DNA of 64,000 nt, from assembly GCA_033297075.1 (NCBI GenBank), contig MU858052.1:1-64000 (forward strand), written 5' to 3'. Both the position numbers and the translations under genes were made by a program. This document shows positions 50,501-61,000 of the stretch, piece after piece; within the stretch, counting starts at the first letter, position 1; each line of letters starts with the position of its first letter. The notes beneath the pieces were generated by a model. It searched no databases, had not been told where the DNA came from, and saw only the letters and a list, made by a program, of their open reading frames with translations. The stretch is from Rhypophila decipiens. Its lineage: Eukaryota; Ascomycota; Sordariomycetes; Sordariales; Naviculisporaceae.

Positions 50501-50823
50501 TTCTTTAACCGAGGACTTGGTGAGTAGCTTGGGTTGTGTCTCCCCCAGGTGAGCTAGATACCGAGCTACAGGTCTGGGAAGGGGAGGACCTTGGCGGTTC
50601 TTTCATGGGCATTCACATGTTAGTAAACTCTGCTGCCAAGCTCGGGGTCAAAGAGGGCACTGACCTTGTAACGGCGTAGGCCAATTCGGCCAAGAAGGTA
50701 GACGACATAGACAAGGGCGAGGACCAGAGACCCCAAGAGCAGATATGCAAGCAGTTGCTCCCACACCGAGTCTGTCATGGCCTGCCAGCCGACGGCCGAC
50801 AGTCCCAAGATGTTTGGTTCCAT
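41576..50823 (-). CDS. gtb3-like: giant polytopic family-4 glycosyltransferase, Gtb3/Gt4c-like
   Basis: Two exons, 50823-50665 and 50599-41576, 3060 residues; the 65-bp intron is GTCAGT...AAAG with a perfect TACTAAC branch site. Exon 1 codes a membrane helix about 24-46 (LLAYLLLGSLVLALVYVVYLLG). An N-terminal barrel-like domain follows (WDVVVVDPLQRGVI, ILLANFP, LDLWLELTHP, GLVYRNGMI). Membrane helices cluster at about 880-1080, 1215-1425 and near 1855. A family-4 glycosyltransferase domain lies about 2634-2790 (TVIMLSHVQYPKDLKNA, RLHMYGEKERH, EGLPLAMGEAALTGVPVVCTDVGA), with the EGLPLAMGEA nucleotide-sugar motif. The tail is Ser/Gly-rich. Size, layout and the adjacent GH135 gene match Gtb3/Gt4c, the proposed GAG polymerase and exporter that joins galactose and GalNAc at the plasma membrane. 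A Lys8 tract near 1804 is coded by TTC repeats. Confidence 0.85.
45343..45367 (-). repeat. (CTT)n coding microsatellite (poly-Lys)
   Basis: A run of CTT triplets in the giant glycosyltransferase gene, read as eight lysines on the minus strand in a cytoplasmic loop between membrane helix groups. Confidence 0.85.
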
Positions 50824-51925
50824 TCTCAAGTGAGCTCTGTGATGTGCATGGCAGTTGACACTAGAAGGATCAAGACTGAGAGAAGAAGGAAGGAAGGAAG
50901 GAAGGAAGGAGAAAAGATCAAAAAGAGAAAAAGGCCGTGATGGATGAGGTTGAACAAGAACAAAAGTATCAACACCAAGATGACAAAGTATAAAGACGCC
51001 ACAGCAGGGTACCGGGGAGGGTGGGATGAGGATGACGAGGAGGGTAGGATCGATCGACCGTGGACGGTTGGGGTACCGAGATATTCTCGAGCCGGGGACA
51101 AGGAAAGAGAAAAGAGAGATGCATGCAGAAGGCTGGCCTGGCAGGGTGTAACTCGATGTCGATCTAGACTGGAGCTCGAGTCCAAATGAAGGACTGGGAA
51201 AAGAAAAGAAGAGAAACAAGCTATAGCTCCATGTCCAGTCCGACACACAAAGGTCCCGAACCCATGGGCCGTGTTGATATTCAGCTTGAGCTCGGAGCTC
51301 CCGCCTCAGACACCGACCTGGACACATTCTGATGCAGCGGGTGCATGTGAAGGTACATCTGGATGTATCTTTGTTGTAACCCAAGATGTAGCCTCCCCCT
51401 TTTGGGCTGCTTGTACCGGCCAGCCCAAACGGGGGGAGCCCAGGCTAGGCCCTCCCAGCCAATCTTGGATCCATGCCGAGATTCCTCCCTCCCGGTCAAG
51501 CCATGCCGGAACCTTCCTGACAGCGGCTTGACGGTTCCTAAATGAGAAGAGAGAAAAAAGAAAAAAAAGAAGAAGACGCAGTGAGAAAGGCTGGAGGCTC
51601 AATGCCTCCATGGACTGGCTGACTGGGCCAGGAGACTGGTAATCTCCTATTCCTCTTTTCTCTCCTAGACTGCTTTCTCACCCGTGTTCCCACAAGTCCA
51701 AAGTCAACTTTTCCTTTTCCATTCGACTTGGATATTGCTCTTGCAGTAGCTTTGTGTCGTGTTTTGCTCTTATTCCGAGCCCACTGCACTTGTCCGCCGA
51801 GTCCAAGTCCCGGGTCCCGCTGTCGCACACATCTTTGTGCCCCCCGAGCAGCTGTCGTGCTCCTCGCGCCCCAGGCAGGTGCCCGTGTTCCCGTATAAGA
51901 CGAGAGAAGAATAGAAGGTTCCAGG
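50824..51925. promoter_or_regulatory. shared bidirectional promoter of the glycosyltransferase and GH135 genes
   Basis: The two putative exopolysaccharide genes are head to head across 1102 bp. The stretch holds a (GAAG)n tract at 50886-50910 and C/T-rich leader sequence on both sides. A minus frame of about 250 codons through it (50620-51384) merges exon 1 of the glycosyltransferase with non-coding leader and is not taken as a gene. No specific regulator site is claimed. Confidence 0.55.
50886..50910. repeat. (GGAA)n microsatellite
   Basis: About six tandem GGAA units in the 5' leader region of the giant glycosyltransferase gene. Confidence 0.85.
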
Positions 51926-53886
51926 ATGAATCTGGAATACCTGGCTCCCACCAAGCGGCGCTACTGCTGGCAACAGCGAGGCAAACGGTTTTGGGGGCTC
52001 GTCGCCGCCGCTGTTGTGCTCCTTGTCATATTAGCCATCGCCGTGCCGCTCGCCGTCGTCCTGCCCAGGAACAAGCGCCAGGCCCCTCCGCCTGGGTCCA
52101 TCATCCTGCCGCTGTACATTTATCCCCACGATAACACGACTTGGAGTCCAGTCTACGAGGCGTAAGTTGGTTCTGACGGAGATGTTTCAGAACAGAGACT
52201 AACTTACTTTACCGCCCCAAGACTCCAAAAACACCCCTCTCTCAACTTCACCATCGTCATCAACCCCAACAGCGGCCCGGGTTCCGGCCCTGCCCCCAAC
52301 GCGCAGTACACCGAGGCCATTACCACGCTGAGCTCGTACGCCAATGCACGACTGCTGGGCTATGTGCGGACCGGATACGCAGCCAGGAACGTGTCTGAGG
52401 TGCTGGACGACATCGGCGTCTATGCCGCCTGGTCGTCCCACAGTCCCACTCTGGCCATGCACGGCATCTTTCTCGACGAGGCCCCTCACGTCTTTTCGTC
52501 CGACGCTGTCGAGCTGATGCGAACAGTGGACGAGCGCATCAAGACGGTCGAGGGGCTGTACGAACCCAGAACGGTAAGCAAATGGAACGTTTTTTTGGTC
52601 TCTGTCGTTTCGGTCACCCTAGTTACAGGCCCGATCCCTGTCAACCTTGTTTACACTCCTTGATCTCTTTGTTACCGCCACGCCCCTCCCGTAACCCCGG
52701 TCGCCGATCCCTTACGTCTCCCAACCCCACACCCGCCGGACACCTTTCCTCATATCGCCAAGCCAAGCCACACACCCCCATTCCGTCACAAACCAGGCTA
52801 CCCCATTGGGGCCAGCAAAGCGCAGATCGGGTATCTTGGCCATCCCGTCAGGGGTAAAACAAAGAACTTTGTTTTTTTTTTTTTTTTACATGTCCGAGAC
52901 ATTACGGTTTTATTCTTTTCGTGTGTGGAAAGGAGCAGCAAAGCCGCACGAAAATACGGAGTGAGCGCCGTATGGAATTGGACGTCACAAAGCCGCCAAG
53001 CCACGCTGGCCAGCCCACTTGCACCATACAACAAAGGAACATGAAGCGCCCTTTACCACCTCGTCACCGCCTGGCTGACTTGGCTTGCGGGAGTTGCCGC
53101 TCATTGTTTTACGCTGTCACAGCACCAGATGGTGACTCAAGTGGTCCATGGCCCTGTGGCTGGAGGATGGCTTTCCATCTCTTTGACATTGCCTTGTCTG
53201 GCCTCGACACAATGGACGGGATTCTGTAATCCCGAGCTCCAAGACAGCAGCACACAACCAACCGCGGAGGTCCTAAACCCCGATTTTTGGACAAATGTCC
53301 CCGAGAGTAGCCGGATGACCAGACTTGAGGGACGAGTTCGCCGACTCCTCATCACAGTCACGTCGTTTTCGTGCATCGGGAGTTTGGGAATCGCATCACA
53401 TTTTGATCATCACTAATCGTGATTTTTTTTTTTTCGTAATCGATCAACAAGACTAACAATTTCCACCAGATCGTCCACAACCCGGGCGTCATTCCGGACC
53501 CGGCATATCTCGCACCCGCAGAGGCCGAATCTGCCACCACCGGAGCCAGTTCCGACGACATAATCACCGTCATTTACGAACAGTCATACGAACAATGGAA
53601 CAGCAACAACGAGAAAAACTCCGACGGGTCCATCCAAACCGGTCTAACCACCGCCAATTTCGCATCTTCAGATGACGATGGTGGGAAAGAAGGAGACAGA
53701 TCGACCTACAGCATCATGGTCCACTCCGTCCCTCCGACTCTGGCAGGCGCCGAGTTGGAGACCTTTGTGGGAGACCTGAGCAGATCGGCCCAGTACGTGT
53801 ACATCACCACTAATACCGAGCACTTTTACGAGAGTTTTGCGAGCGATTGGATGGATTTTGTGGATAGTGTGCCCAAGGCAACTTAA
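51926..53886 (+). CDS. sph3-like: membrane-anchored GH135 spherulin-4 family hydrolase, Sph3-like
   Basis: Three exons, 51926-52161, 52222-52573 and 53470-53886, 334 residues. Intron 1 (60 bp) is GTAAGT...AAG in phase 2; intron 2 is GTAAGC...CAG in phase 0 and is 896 bp long. Residues 1-22 are cytoplasmic and basic, about 23-47 a signal-anchor helix (LVAAAVVLLVILAIAVPLAVVL), and the rest is extracytoplasmic. The barrel shows IILPLYIYP, FTIVINPNSGPG, LLGYVRTGYA and the acidic GIFLDEAP strand, then VHNPG and a C-terminal HFYESFASDW segment. This is the spherulin-4/GH135 family; Sph3 of Aspergillus hydrolyses N-acetylgalactosamine linkages in GAG and is required for its synthesis. Head-to-head placement with a Gtb3-like gene supports the same role. 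Confidence 0.88.
52574..53469 (+). other. oversized second intron of the Sph3-like gene
   Basis: An 896-bp intron in a genome where most introns are 56-80 bp. It contains a T15 run near 52870 and a late T12 run, and ends in ACTAACAATTTCCACCAG, a good branch site and acceptor. No inserted gene, terminal inverted repeat or target duplication was recognised inside. Confidence 0.7.
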
Positions 53887-54139
53887 TCTCTATCTTGTTT
53901 ACTTGCATCCATGATGCCATATTATTTTCTGCTTTGCATAGATAAAAGCACAGCCACAAAGGGCAATAAGAGTTTCTTTCTCACTCGCGGTTCCTGAACA
54001 TGACAGAACATGACAAAGACAATCACAAAACGTAGTCGACCCTCCCCGACTCGTCTAGAATGCCGTATCGGGATTGCCCCAATAGGGCATTAGCTCAGCT
54101 GGCTACGCGCAAGGTAGCTACACATGAGGCATCCTTTCA

Positions 54140-54720
54140 AGAGCAGTTTCGTCTGTTATTGCCCGCGAAGGTCTATCCCCGTCAACAACGGGTTCTGGAA
54201 GACCCACACCAAGACGGTGCGGTGCGGTACGGTACGGATGATGCCATCTAACCGAGTCCCTTTCACCCAAGCACCTCTTGAAGAAAGCTTTCGTCTGGAC
54301 TTGCCAGCAAGTTCCCAGCTGCAACAGGGTCTCCTCCGGACAGCTCGGGCTTGGCATGGGTATTGCCTCTATATCTGCTGTAAGAGTCAAATGAAAAGTA
54401 AACACTGTACGGAGACGGTACGGGCTATCCCATTCTCAACTCCGACATTTTCTCTCAGCAGAGCGTCACTTGTCATCATAACTGCCTCTGTTCCGCGTCT
54501 AGCGGTCTCTTCTGTCTACCTGCATTGGAACAGCCTCCGTACAGTCGAGTCTGGAATTCTGCATCTTCACCTAAACAGTCAACACCGTACGTTACGGCTT
54601 GTCCCATCCTTTCACATAGATAGTGTGCCGTCCAAGACCCATCATACAGGTTGAAATGTCCCTAATTCTTCCGGTTTCTTTTGTTTACCCGCATGGGAAT
54701 ACCTTCCTTTCACGGGCACG
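54140..54720. repeat. degenerate direct repeats
   Basis: A motif of the form TTTCGTCTG...TTGCC.GC.AG recurs near 54146 and 54287, and a related TCTTCTGTCTACCTGCATTGG form near 54511 and 54676, at spacings of about 140-225 bp. Each is flanked by TACGG...CCCAT-type sequence. Copies match at roughly 70 percent by eye, so this is an old, decayed array. Confidence 0.35.
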
Positions 54721-57076
54721 TATCTGATTAGTCTCTCTGTATCTTTCACATGCAACCTACACTCAGCACGGCATCAGCGGGACGGGCTATCCCATCTTTC
54801 AGACTTCTGGAAGGACAGCTACAGTCCTTTCATGATGTGATCCCGAAGCCTGCCGCCGTCATGCTCTTAGACGTATACTAAGCCAAGCTGTCGATCCTTA
54901 ACAAGCTGAAGGAATAACATCAAGGCTGTAGTCTATCGACGAGATACCTCATGATACTTGCTGGGTACTCGGCACCGTCGGTACCAAGGCAGGTCAAGGG
55001 CAGTGGATACATGTAGCCAAGTCTCGAGAGCTCGAAACGAGTGTCGATCTCGAACGACCAGGTCCTCATAACGCAGTACACGTGTAGGATGTATCCATAT
55101 CTATCCCGCCAAAAGTCTCAGCCGTGTTGGCGTCGTTTCCGGAAGCCACTGTCCAGGGCCCTGGGATACTCCGTACTCCGCCTTGTCTGACGATCCTGTC
55201 TTACCTGGACCGCTGGGCACGTGCTTGGCATTGGGAGTGGAAGGACTGGATTTGTCAGAGAGGGACTTGTGAGAATTACCGCTGCTTGTCCTCCGGTGCT
55301 GACTTGCCAAGGATGATTCGCGGCCGATATCTGGCCAGCAAACAGCTTAGTTAGGCTTGACAACATATTTCCAAAACCGGGTAATGATACCATGCGACAA
55401 TATCTGTGCAGGATAAGCACACAAAATATTACCAGCTAGGCATCTACAGCAGTTGGCGAATTTTACAACCGTTTTGACATCTTACACGCATTATCTTCTA
55501 ATACCAAGAGACCCGAAATTCCTTCTTCGTCTTACACGCATACACGGGATAAGGATCTACGCTCCTTTTCTGAATAAAATCTTACCAACAGGTCACTCTC
55601 GACTCAACTTGCCGCTAAGAGTTACACTCCCTCGGAGAGCTTCAGACTTGAAGGTGAATCACGCAAACTACTGTATACGGTATATGTGCCGTACGAACAA
55701 TACCTCTTACACCGGCGTAACACAGGCACCGAAAATAAAATTCCCGAACAAGTTAACTGCATCGTGGTACAAGGTAAAGGAAACCAAGGGACGCGTACGC
55801 GTACACTACAGTGGGAGCTTGCGAAATCTTTCATGTTGTGGTTTGGAAATCGCAAAAATGTCCTGTCACACTGCGTATACGGGATGTTGGAGTGGTTCGT
55901 TCGTCCGTCCAACGGGACTGGACGCACGGGATGTTTTATCTCGGTACCGACGAACCATAACCCGTACCTTGGAACCATTCATATGTGTTCACACACAGGG
56001 CGTGTGTCGCTGTAACACAGCGGCTCGTAAGGCGAATGAAACGAAGGGATCACCGCTGGACCTGCCTTGCTTGTGGGTAAACACCAACGTCAACTGTGGA
56101 TGGACATGGAGCGGGACGAAGCGGTGAGTAGCGTGCTTTTTTTGGTGCGCAGGAAATCGCTGATCAGTGGAGTTGTCTGTCGACTCGGCCAGACGCGGGC
56201 GGCTCTTTTTCGGGTTGAGTTTACGATTTCTTTTCCATCTCTCACTGTCCTCATACGTCGGGACAACCATTTCCAAGCCAAAGACCAAGGACGCCGCCAA
56301 CACACTACAAAACGAAAAGCTTGGTCGGCAATTGCAACTCGGGCGCCTTGCCCAGCGCACTACCATTCTTCATCGTGCAGTCCCAGCGCCAAATTCGCAA
56401 GCAGCTGAACGTGGGGCTAGAAGCTCCAGCTCCTTCAAACAACTCCATTGTCCAAAAAATCGCAACATCGCAAGCAGGCCAAGTCCCCGCGATCCCGTAT
56501 TCAGCTGACCGTCTCAGGGATCAGGGGTTTTAAACCCGACGGGGATACCCCTGACAGGATTTAGCTCCCGAAGCTCGCTCCCTTGTTCTGGTGGGGTTGG
56601 TTGCCCTAGCTCCGATACCTCACAGATCCGTCTAAACCGCAAATGGCAGTATCAGGTGTTTCCTGCTGCCAGAGATCTCAGCGCAAGAACCCGATTTGCT
56701 GTTTTCTTGACCGCGGAAAATCGGTGGGCAAGCCACTTTTTACTTCTTTTGTTTTTTTCCTTGCGCGAGCGCAAATCAGACCGTTTGGACCAGGCACGCC
56801 CGCTACCTGGGCTGAGATGGAGGACCCTGATTTGAAGCTCGTTTTCTAGCTCCCTCCCCGCAGGCACCAAATCATGCTTGACCCCGTCCATCCATCCCCA
56901 GTGCTATTCTGGTTCAGGTATTAACGGTGACAATCAGTTCGTCGTTTCCCTTACCCCACATCGAAATGACAAGCCACATCTTTTCCTAACGACAGGCGGC
57001 CATCAAGATGTTAGCATCATAATACGACATGACGCTTAGCTATTAGGGAGATTGATTGCCAATACCGAGGGCGTAT

Positions 57077-57109
57077 TACTCGTCAGGGCGTTTTGAGCCC
57101 TGACGAGTA
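57077..57109. repeat. perfect 13-bp inverted repeat (hairpin)
   Basis: TACTCGTCAGGGC at 57077-57089 and its exact reverse complement at 57097-57109 are separated by a 7-base loop (GTTTTGA). It lies in non-coding DNA far from any supported gene. Confidence 0.9.
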
Positions 57110-58361
57110 TAGGGACAATTTCGCAAAACCTCGATACAAACGCATACACCTCTTAACACTTTCAAGGACGTACGGTATGTAAACAAAGCAACCAACAGTT
57201 AAAAGATGTAAACATATTGCGCAAAATGGTAAATTACCGCCGTCTCGAACCATCCTCAGATCACATGCACTTACACCTGTCGATTTGCACTCATACCATT
57301 CCACAGCTCATCGACTCAACACTAACGCATCTCCGGTGCAGGAGACACGATCTGCATCTCCCAACCAATACACAGAATCGCGCTTCTCTTAATTTTTTGG
57401 TCATGCGCAATGAGCAATTCACTCTTTCAACTTAAAACTCGATTAGTAAACAATTTTGTTTGAATATCTCCGGCGCATCTCGGCCAGTAATATGGTGGCC
57501 TGGCCAGTAATATAGGGCCGGACAGAAGCCCATACTGAGGCAGCGCCGAATACAGTATGAACAATGGACTGTACCCTTACAGTTACGTACGGTACCTGCC
57601 GGGTGTTGACCTTGCCGGGCCGTCCTCGCCGAGTCGCCGACCCCTTTTCTGTCGACTGAAAGCTCACCCAACCATTGCTTTACCGCCTAGTCCCTTGACA
57701 CGCAATGGCTCGATGGTGTTGAAAAATCAGGCATATTTAAGAGCAGATACGGAGATTGCCTTATGAGTTAGATACAGGCTTTGTAGCGGTGATTATCGAA
57801 TTTTGAACCGCTGAGCTGGAAAACCAGCCCGTCTTTGAGATTGCCTAGTTGCAACAAGTCAAGACATGCGGAACATGGCGTGTCCGTTCACTGTCAATGC
57901 TTTTTTGCCAGCCATGTCAGCGGCGTTTACTGCCAACTCGGGCGTTACGCCGCTGAAAAGCCTTCCGAAACAGCCCTGGGCAAGCACAAAAGACCTTTGA
58001 AGTTTTGAACGTTGAGATATTGGGACATTGAAAGACAGTGGACATGGGGCTTTGCTTCATATCAACGCTTTTGTCTCGGCTAATTAGAGCATCAACTCCT
58101 TTAAGGATAGGGGGCAGCCTATGGCACAATAAAGGACCGGAATCCTCTGCGAATCCCGGCCAAATTGAGGACATTTCTTGTTACTATAGGCTGCGGGTCT
58201 AGAACCTAAGGTACCTACCTACACAATGCGTCAAGGAGAAAGGAGATTATAACAATGGACAAGACAAGCAAAGAAGTCCAGTAAACACGAATACAATGGA
58301 CAAAGAAAAAAAAGCAGTGCAAGCCAATCAATAAAGAATGAAACAGGGATGGAGCTGGTAA

Positions 58362-58722
58362 CAATGCCCATTCACACGCCGGATTTCGTTCTTACGCCGG
58401 CTTTGTAATTTCATTACACACCAGTACCGTACACCAGTAACAACTACTGCTGTTTCGAATACACGAGCTATTACCAATACAAATGCACACGATAGCGGGA
58501 ATGAGAACCCAGACACACAGACTCAGACCAAGGTATCCAAGAAGAAGAGAAAGAAGCAATCGGCCCTCGGTAAACGAAAGAGGTTCAAGGAACACCAGTT
58601 TTATGATGAAGCCATGGAAGATGTATTCGAGGAGTTCGGATGTTGACGCGCATCACGTTCCTCGCAATGCTGCAAAGGTTGTAAAGGAGGCCATCTGCAA
58701 ATGGGTATTCTTGAATTCTTGA
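58362..58722 (+). pseudogene. broken coding-like relic, Lys-rich
   Basis: The frame from 58362 to the TGA at 58644 is open for about 94 codons with no good ATG and reads like protein: a Thr/Asn-rich part, then SKKKRKKQS, GKRKRFKEHQFYDEA and MEDVFEEFG. From about 58640 the neighbouring frame continues with DVDAHHVPRNAAKVVKEA up to a stop at 58722. One indel would separate the two halves. I cannot name a family. It could be a decayed gene, a transposon scrap or an exon of an unrecognised gene. Confidence 0.3.
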
Positions 58723-58989
58723 AAATCGGCTTATACACGCCCTGACATCGCATTGCCAAACTGTGAATAGCTTCATTCTCTCATCCGTCTATGCTTGAAT
58801 CAGAAGTGAACTGTTCCTTCCACGAGTCATTTTATCGAGTTTTCATCCAACTAATTAACATATTAAAAAGTCCTCAACTATTACATAGCACTCATCACCA
58901 TCAACATCATCACGCCTTTTCATCACCTAAACCAACGAGGAGAAGCAGCTATATCCAGAATCTCATCAACTATTTGCCACAAACCAAGT

Positions 58990-61000
58990 TTACTTCTTGC
59001 CCTTCTTCTTCTTCTTGCCCCCATTCCCCTCCTCATCAACAACCTCAGCAACAGTCCTCACAAAGCACCCCCAACTCTCCCCAAAACTCTCATAAAAGTC
59101 CTTCTCCAAGTCCGTAACAAAGATGTACCTTGCTGTCCTTGCCCCATTCCCAGCAGCAGAAGAACCCTGAGCGGCCGAACGAGCAAGGATTCTCTTGGTA
59201 GTGGCGGCAACATGCCCCAATGGCACACCACTCACCTGGAACAAGGTCTTGTCATGGGGCAGGCTGTATGTTTCGATGCGGGATTGTACCTCGGAGTGGA
59301 TATACCTGTGGTGAGGCTCTTCGCTGACGCAGACTAGATCCGGGGAGCCGAATGCTGAGAGAGGGCCTTCTGGGGGCGTGCCGGGGTTGTGGATTACCTT
59401 TTTCCCCAAGAACAAAACGGAACGGTTAGTATGGTCCAAGTAATTGTGCGTATAGAAATACAATGAACGGAGATGTAAATAGCGAGGCTCATCATCACGT
59501 AGTGTAGGTGGCTCCGTTACTTCCAAGGCAGGAAGAGAGGTAGATAACTACGTGGAGACCTTGATTGGAGATGTGGCTGGGGTGGCAACTGGAGGCGCTG
59601 GTGATATTGAAAACTTGGAAAAGATGGCAGGTGAATACGAAGCGGTTGGGCACTGGCTTGACACACACACACAACGCTTGGTGGTGAACACACAGCTCAG
59701 GTACAAGGCCGGTGACAGTCAATGCGGTACGCGATACACGGTGTGTATCAGGAACCGCCTGATGGATGTATCAACTTGCGAGAAGTAACAGAGTGTGTGC
59801 GTGTGTGTAAGAGGAAGCAAGATATTGGACAAGAATCGAACCTGCGGCACGTAGAAAGAGACTTCTTCCTTGAATGATGCAAGATCAGGTCGAGCAAAGC
59901 TGAGATGATGTGAGGCTCGCAGCAAGCAAGGTGAGGTGTCATGGCAGGGGAGCTGAAAGTGGCGCCTGTTCAGACCAGACTACTGGTCCGGATGGTGGGA
60001 GCGGGCGATGGCAGTCTGAGTCGATATCAATCCTACCCTGGGGCAAAGAAGCGGTCCAAGGCCTTGGTTGGGCTGACGGTCACTCTGGGGACAGAGTCTT
60101 TTTCATGCGGTGAAAGAAAGAAATGCTTGCGAACCAAAGAAGATGGAAAGTCGGTTCAGACCAAAAATAACCTGTTTGTGGAGAAAAGAAGCAAAGAACT
60201 CACCAGCCTCTCCCCGCGCAACCCCTCAAGTCCCTTGACGTAGCCTGTCAGCTCCTTGAGATAGCTCTTTGCATGCTCACTGACGTGATTCGGCGTCTCA
60301 TCAAGGTAGATACCCTCAAGGTACAAGCCCTCAATCTCAAGGTCTTGACAGGCCTTCTGGTCCCAGCCAGCGTACCGGTCAATCTCCTTCTTGACATCGT
60401 CCAGAGACTTGCGAGCCCAGGTGATGGCAATGTAGCCCACGGTGGTGACATTGGGGAAGGCGTTCAGCTTGGGCACCTCGCGCATGTAATCGGTCGAGGG
60501 TAAGGGTTCTTCCCCCGGTCCGCTGTTGGGGTTGACGACGATCAGGAAATCGACCTGGGGGTGGGCAGCGATCCTGTAGTTCCATGACACATGGTTGGAT
60601 TATCACCGGTGAGCTATATTGCATCTTCTACATTGTATTATTGCCAGGGCTGGCTGGGATAGGGTTGTTCCAAGACCAATATGGAGCAAATAGCCGAACC
60701 ATGAGCACAGATGAGAGAAATGATAACATACGCATCATATAGCGGCTGCCAGCTGTCCTTGCCGGGGAGAGGGTAGATGTAGAGCGGCATGACAACGCAT
60801 GGCTTACCGCCGCTGACTGTGTGTTTTCTGGGAGGAGCGGACATGTCGGCTCCGTTGGCTGATGTGATGCCGGATTCTGAAGACGAGGTGGTTTGCTTGC
60901 CGTTGCTGAGATAGGTTTTGATCCTGTAAAGAGGTGCTGGCTTCTCCTTGTGGGAAGGAGCAGCTGCTCGAGGCCGTGACCAGAATTTCCAGAACGCCAT
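58990..61000 (-). CDS. second GH135 spherulin-4 family protein, no membrane anchor
   Basis: Three exons, 61000-60732, 60573-60204 and 59397-58990, 348 residues. Intron 1 (158 bp, GTATGT...CAG, phase 2) and intron 2 (806 bp, GTGAGT...AAAAG with a TACTAAC branch site, phase 0) fall at the same points as in the Sph3-like gene. The N-terminal 70 residues are basic and Ser-rich with no signal peptide or membrane helix. The barrel follows with VVMPLYIYP, FLIVVNPNSGPG, TVGYIAITWA, the acidic strand GIYLDETP, VIHNPGTPP, YIFVTDLEKDFYESFG, and a Lys-rich tail ending KKKKKGKK. The acidic motif is kept, so it may be active, but predicted location differs from its paralogue: cytosolic or unconventionally exported. 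Its substrate is unknown; galactosaminoglycan is inferred from the family. Confidence 0.82.
59398..60203 (-). other. oversized second intron of the second GH135 gene
   Basis: An 806-bp intron at the same position and phase as the 896-bp intron of the Sph3-like gene. It holds short CA/TG runs near 59671 and 59793. A frame open through part of it shows no domain. Confidence 0.65.

Larger units (their letters stand above)
53887..58989. other. 5.1 kb gene-free gap between two GH135 genes
   Basis: No intact gene is supported. It holds degenerate direct repeats (about 54140-54720), a tRNA A-box-like fragment near 54091, an open but ATG-less frame of 224 codons (55453-56127) with no recognised domain, a perfect 13-bp hairpin (57077-57109) and a broken coding-like stretch (58362-58722). 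No relic of the epimerase, deacetylase or GH114 genes of known GAG clusters was recognised. Confidence 0.5.

Noticed and set aside
50620..51384. 254-codon minus frame as a separate secreted protein
   Set aside because: Its end is exon 1 of the giant glycosyltransferase read through the donor into the intron; the upstream part is C/T-rich leader.
54083..54140. tRNA-like start with an A-box match (TTAGCTCAGCTGG)
   Set aside because: No T-arm with GGTTCGA and no closing acceptor stem follow at the right distance, so this is at most a fragment.
55453..56127. 224-codon plus frame in the GH135 gap
   Set aside because: Starts with TTG, unusually rich in Cys, Arg and Thr, no recognisable domain; judged a chance frame although it is fairly long.
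59828..59855. B-box-like GGTTCGATTC on the minus strand
   Set aside because: The flanking bases do not form a T-stem or acceptor stem and no A-box lies upstream.
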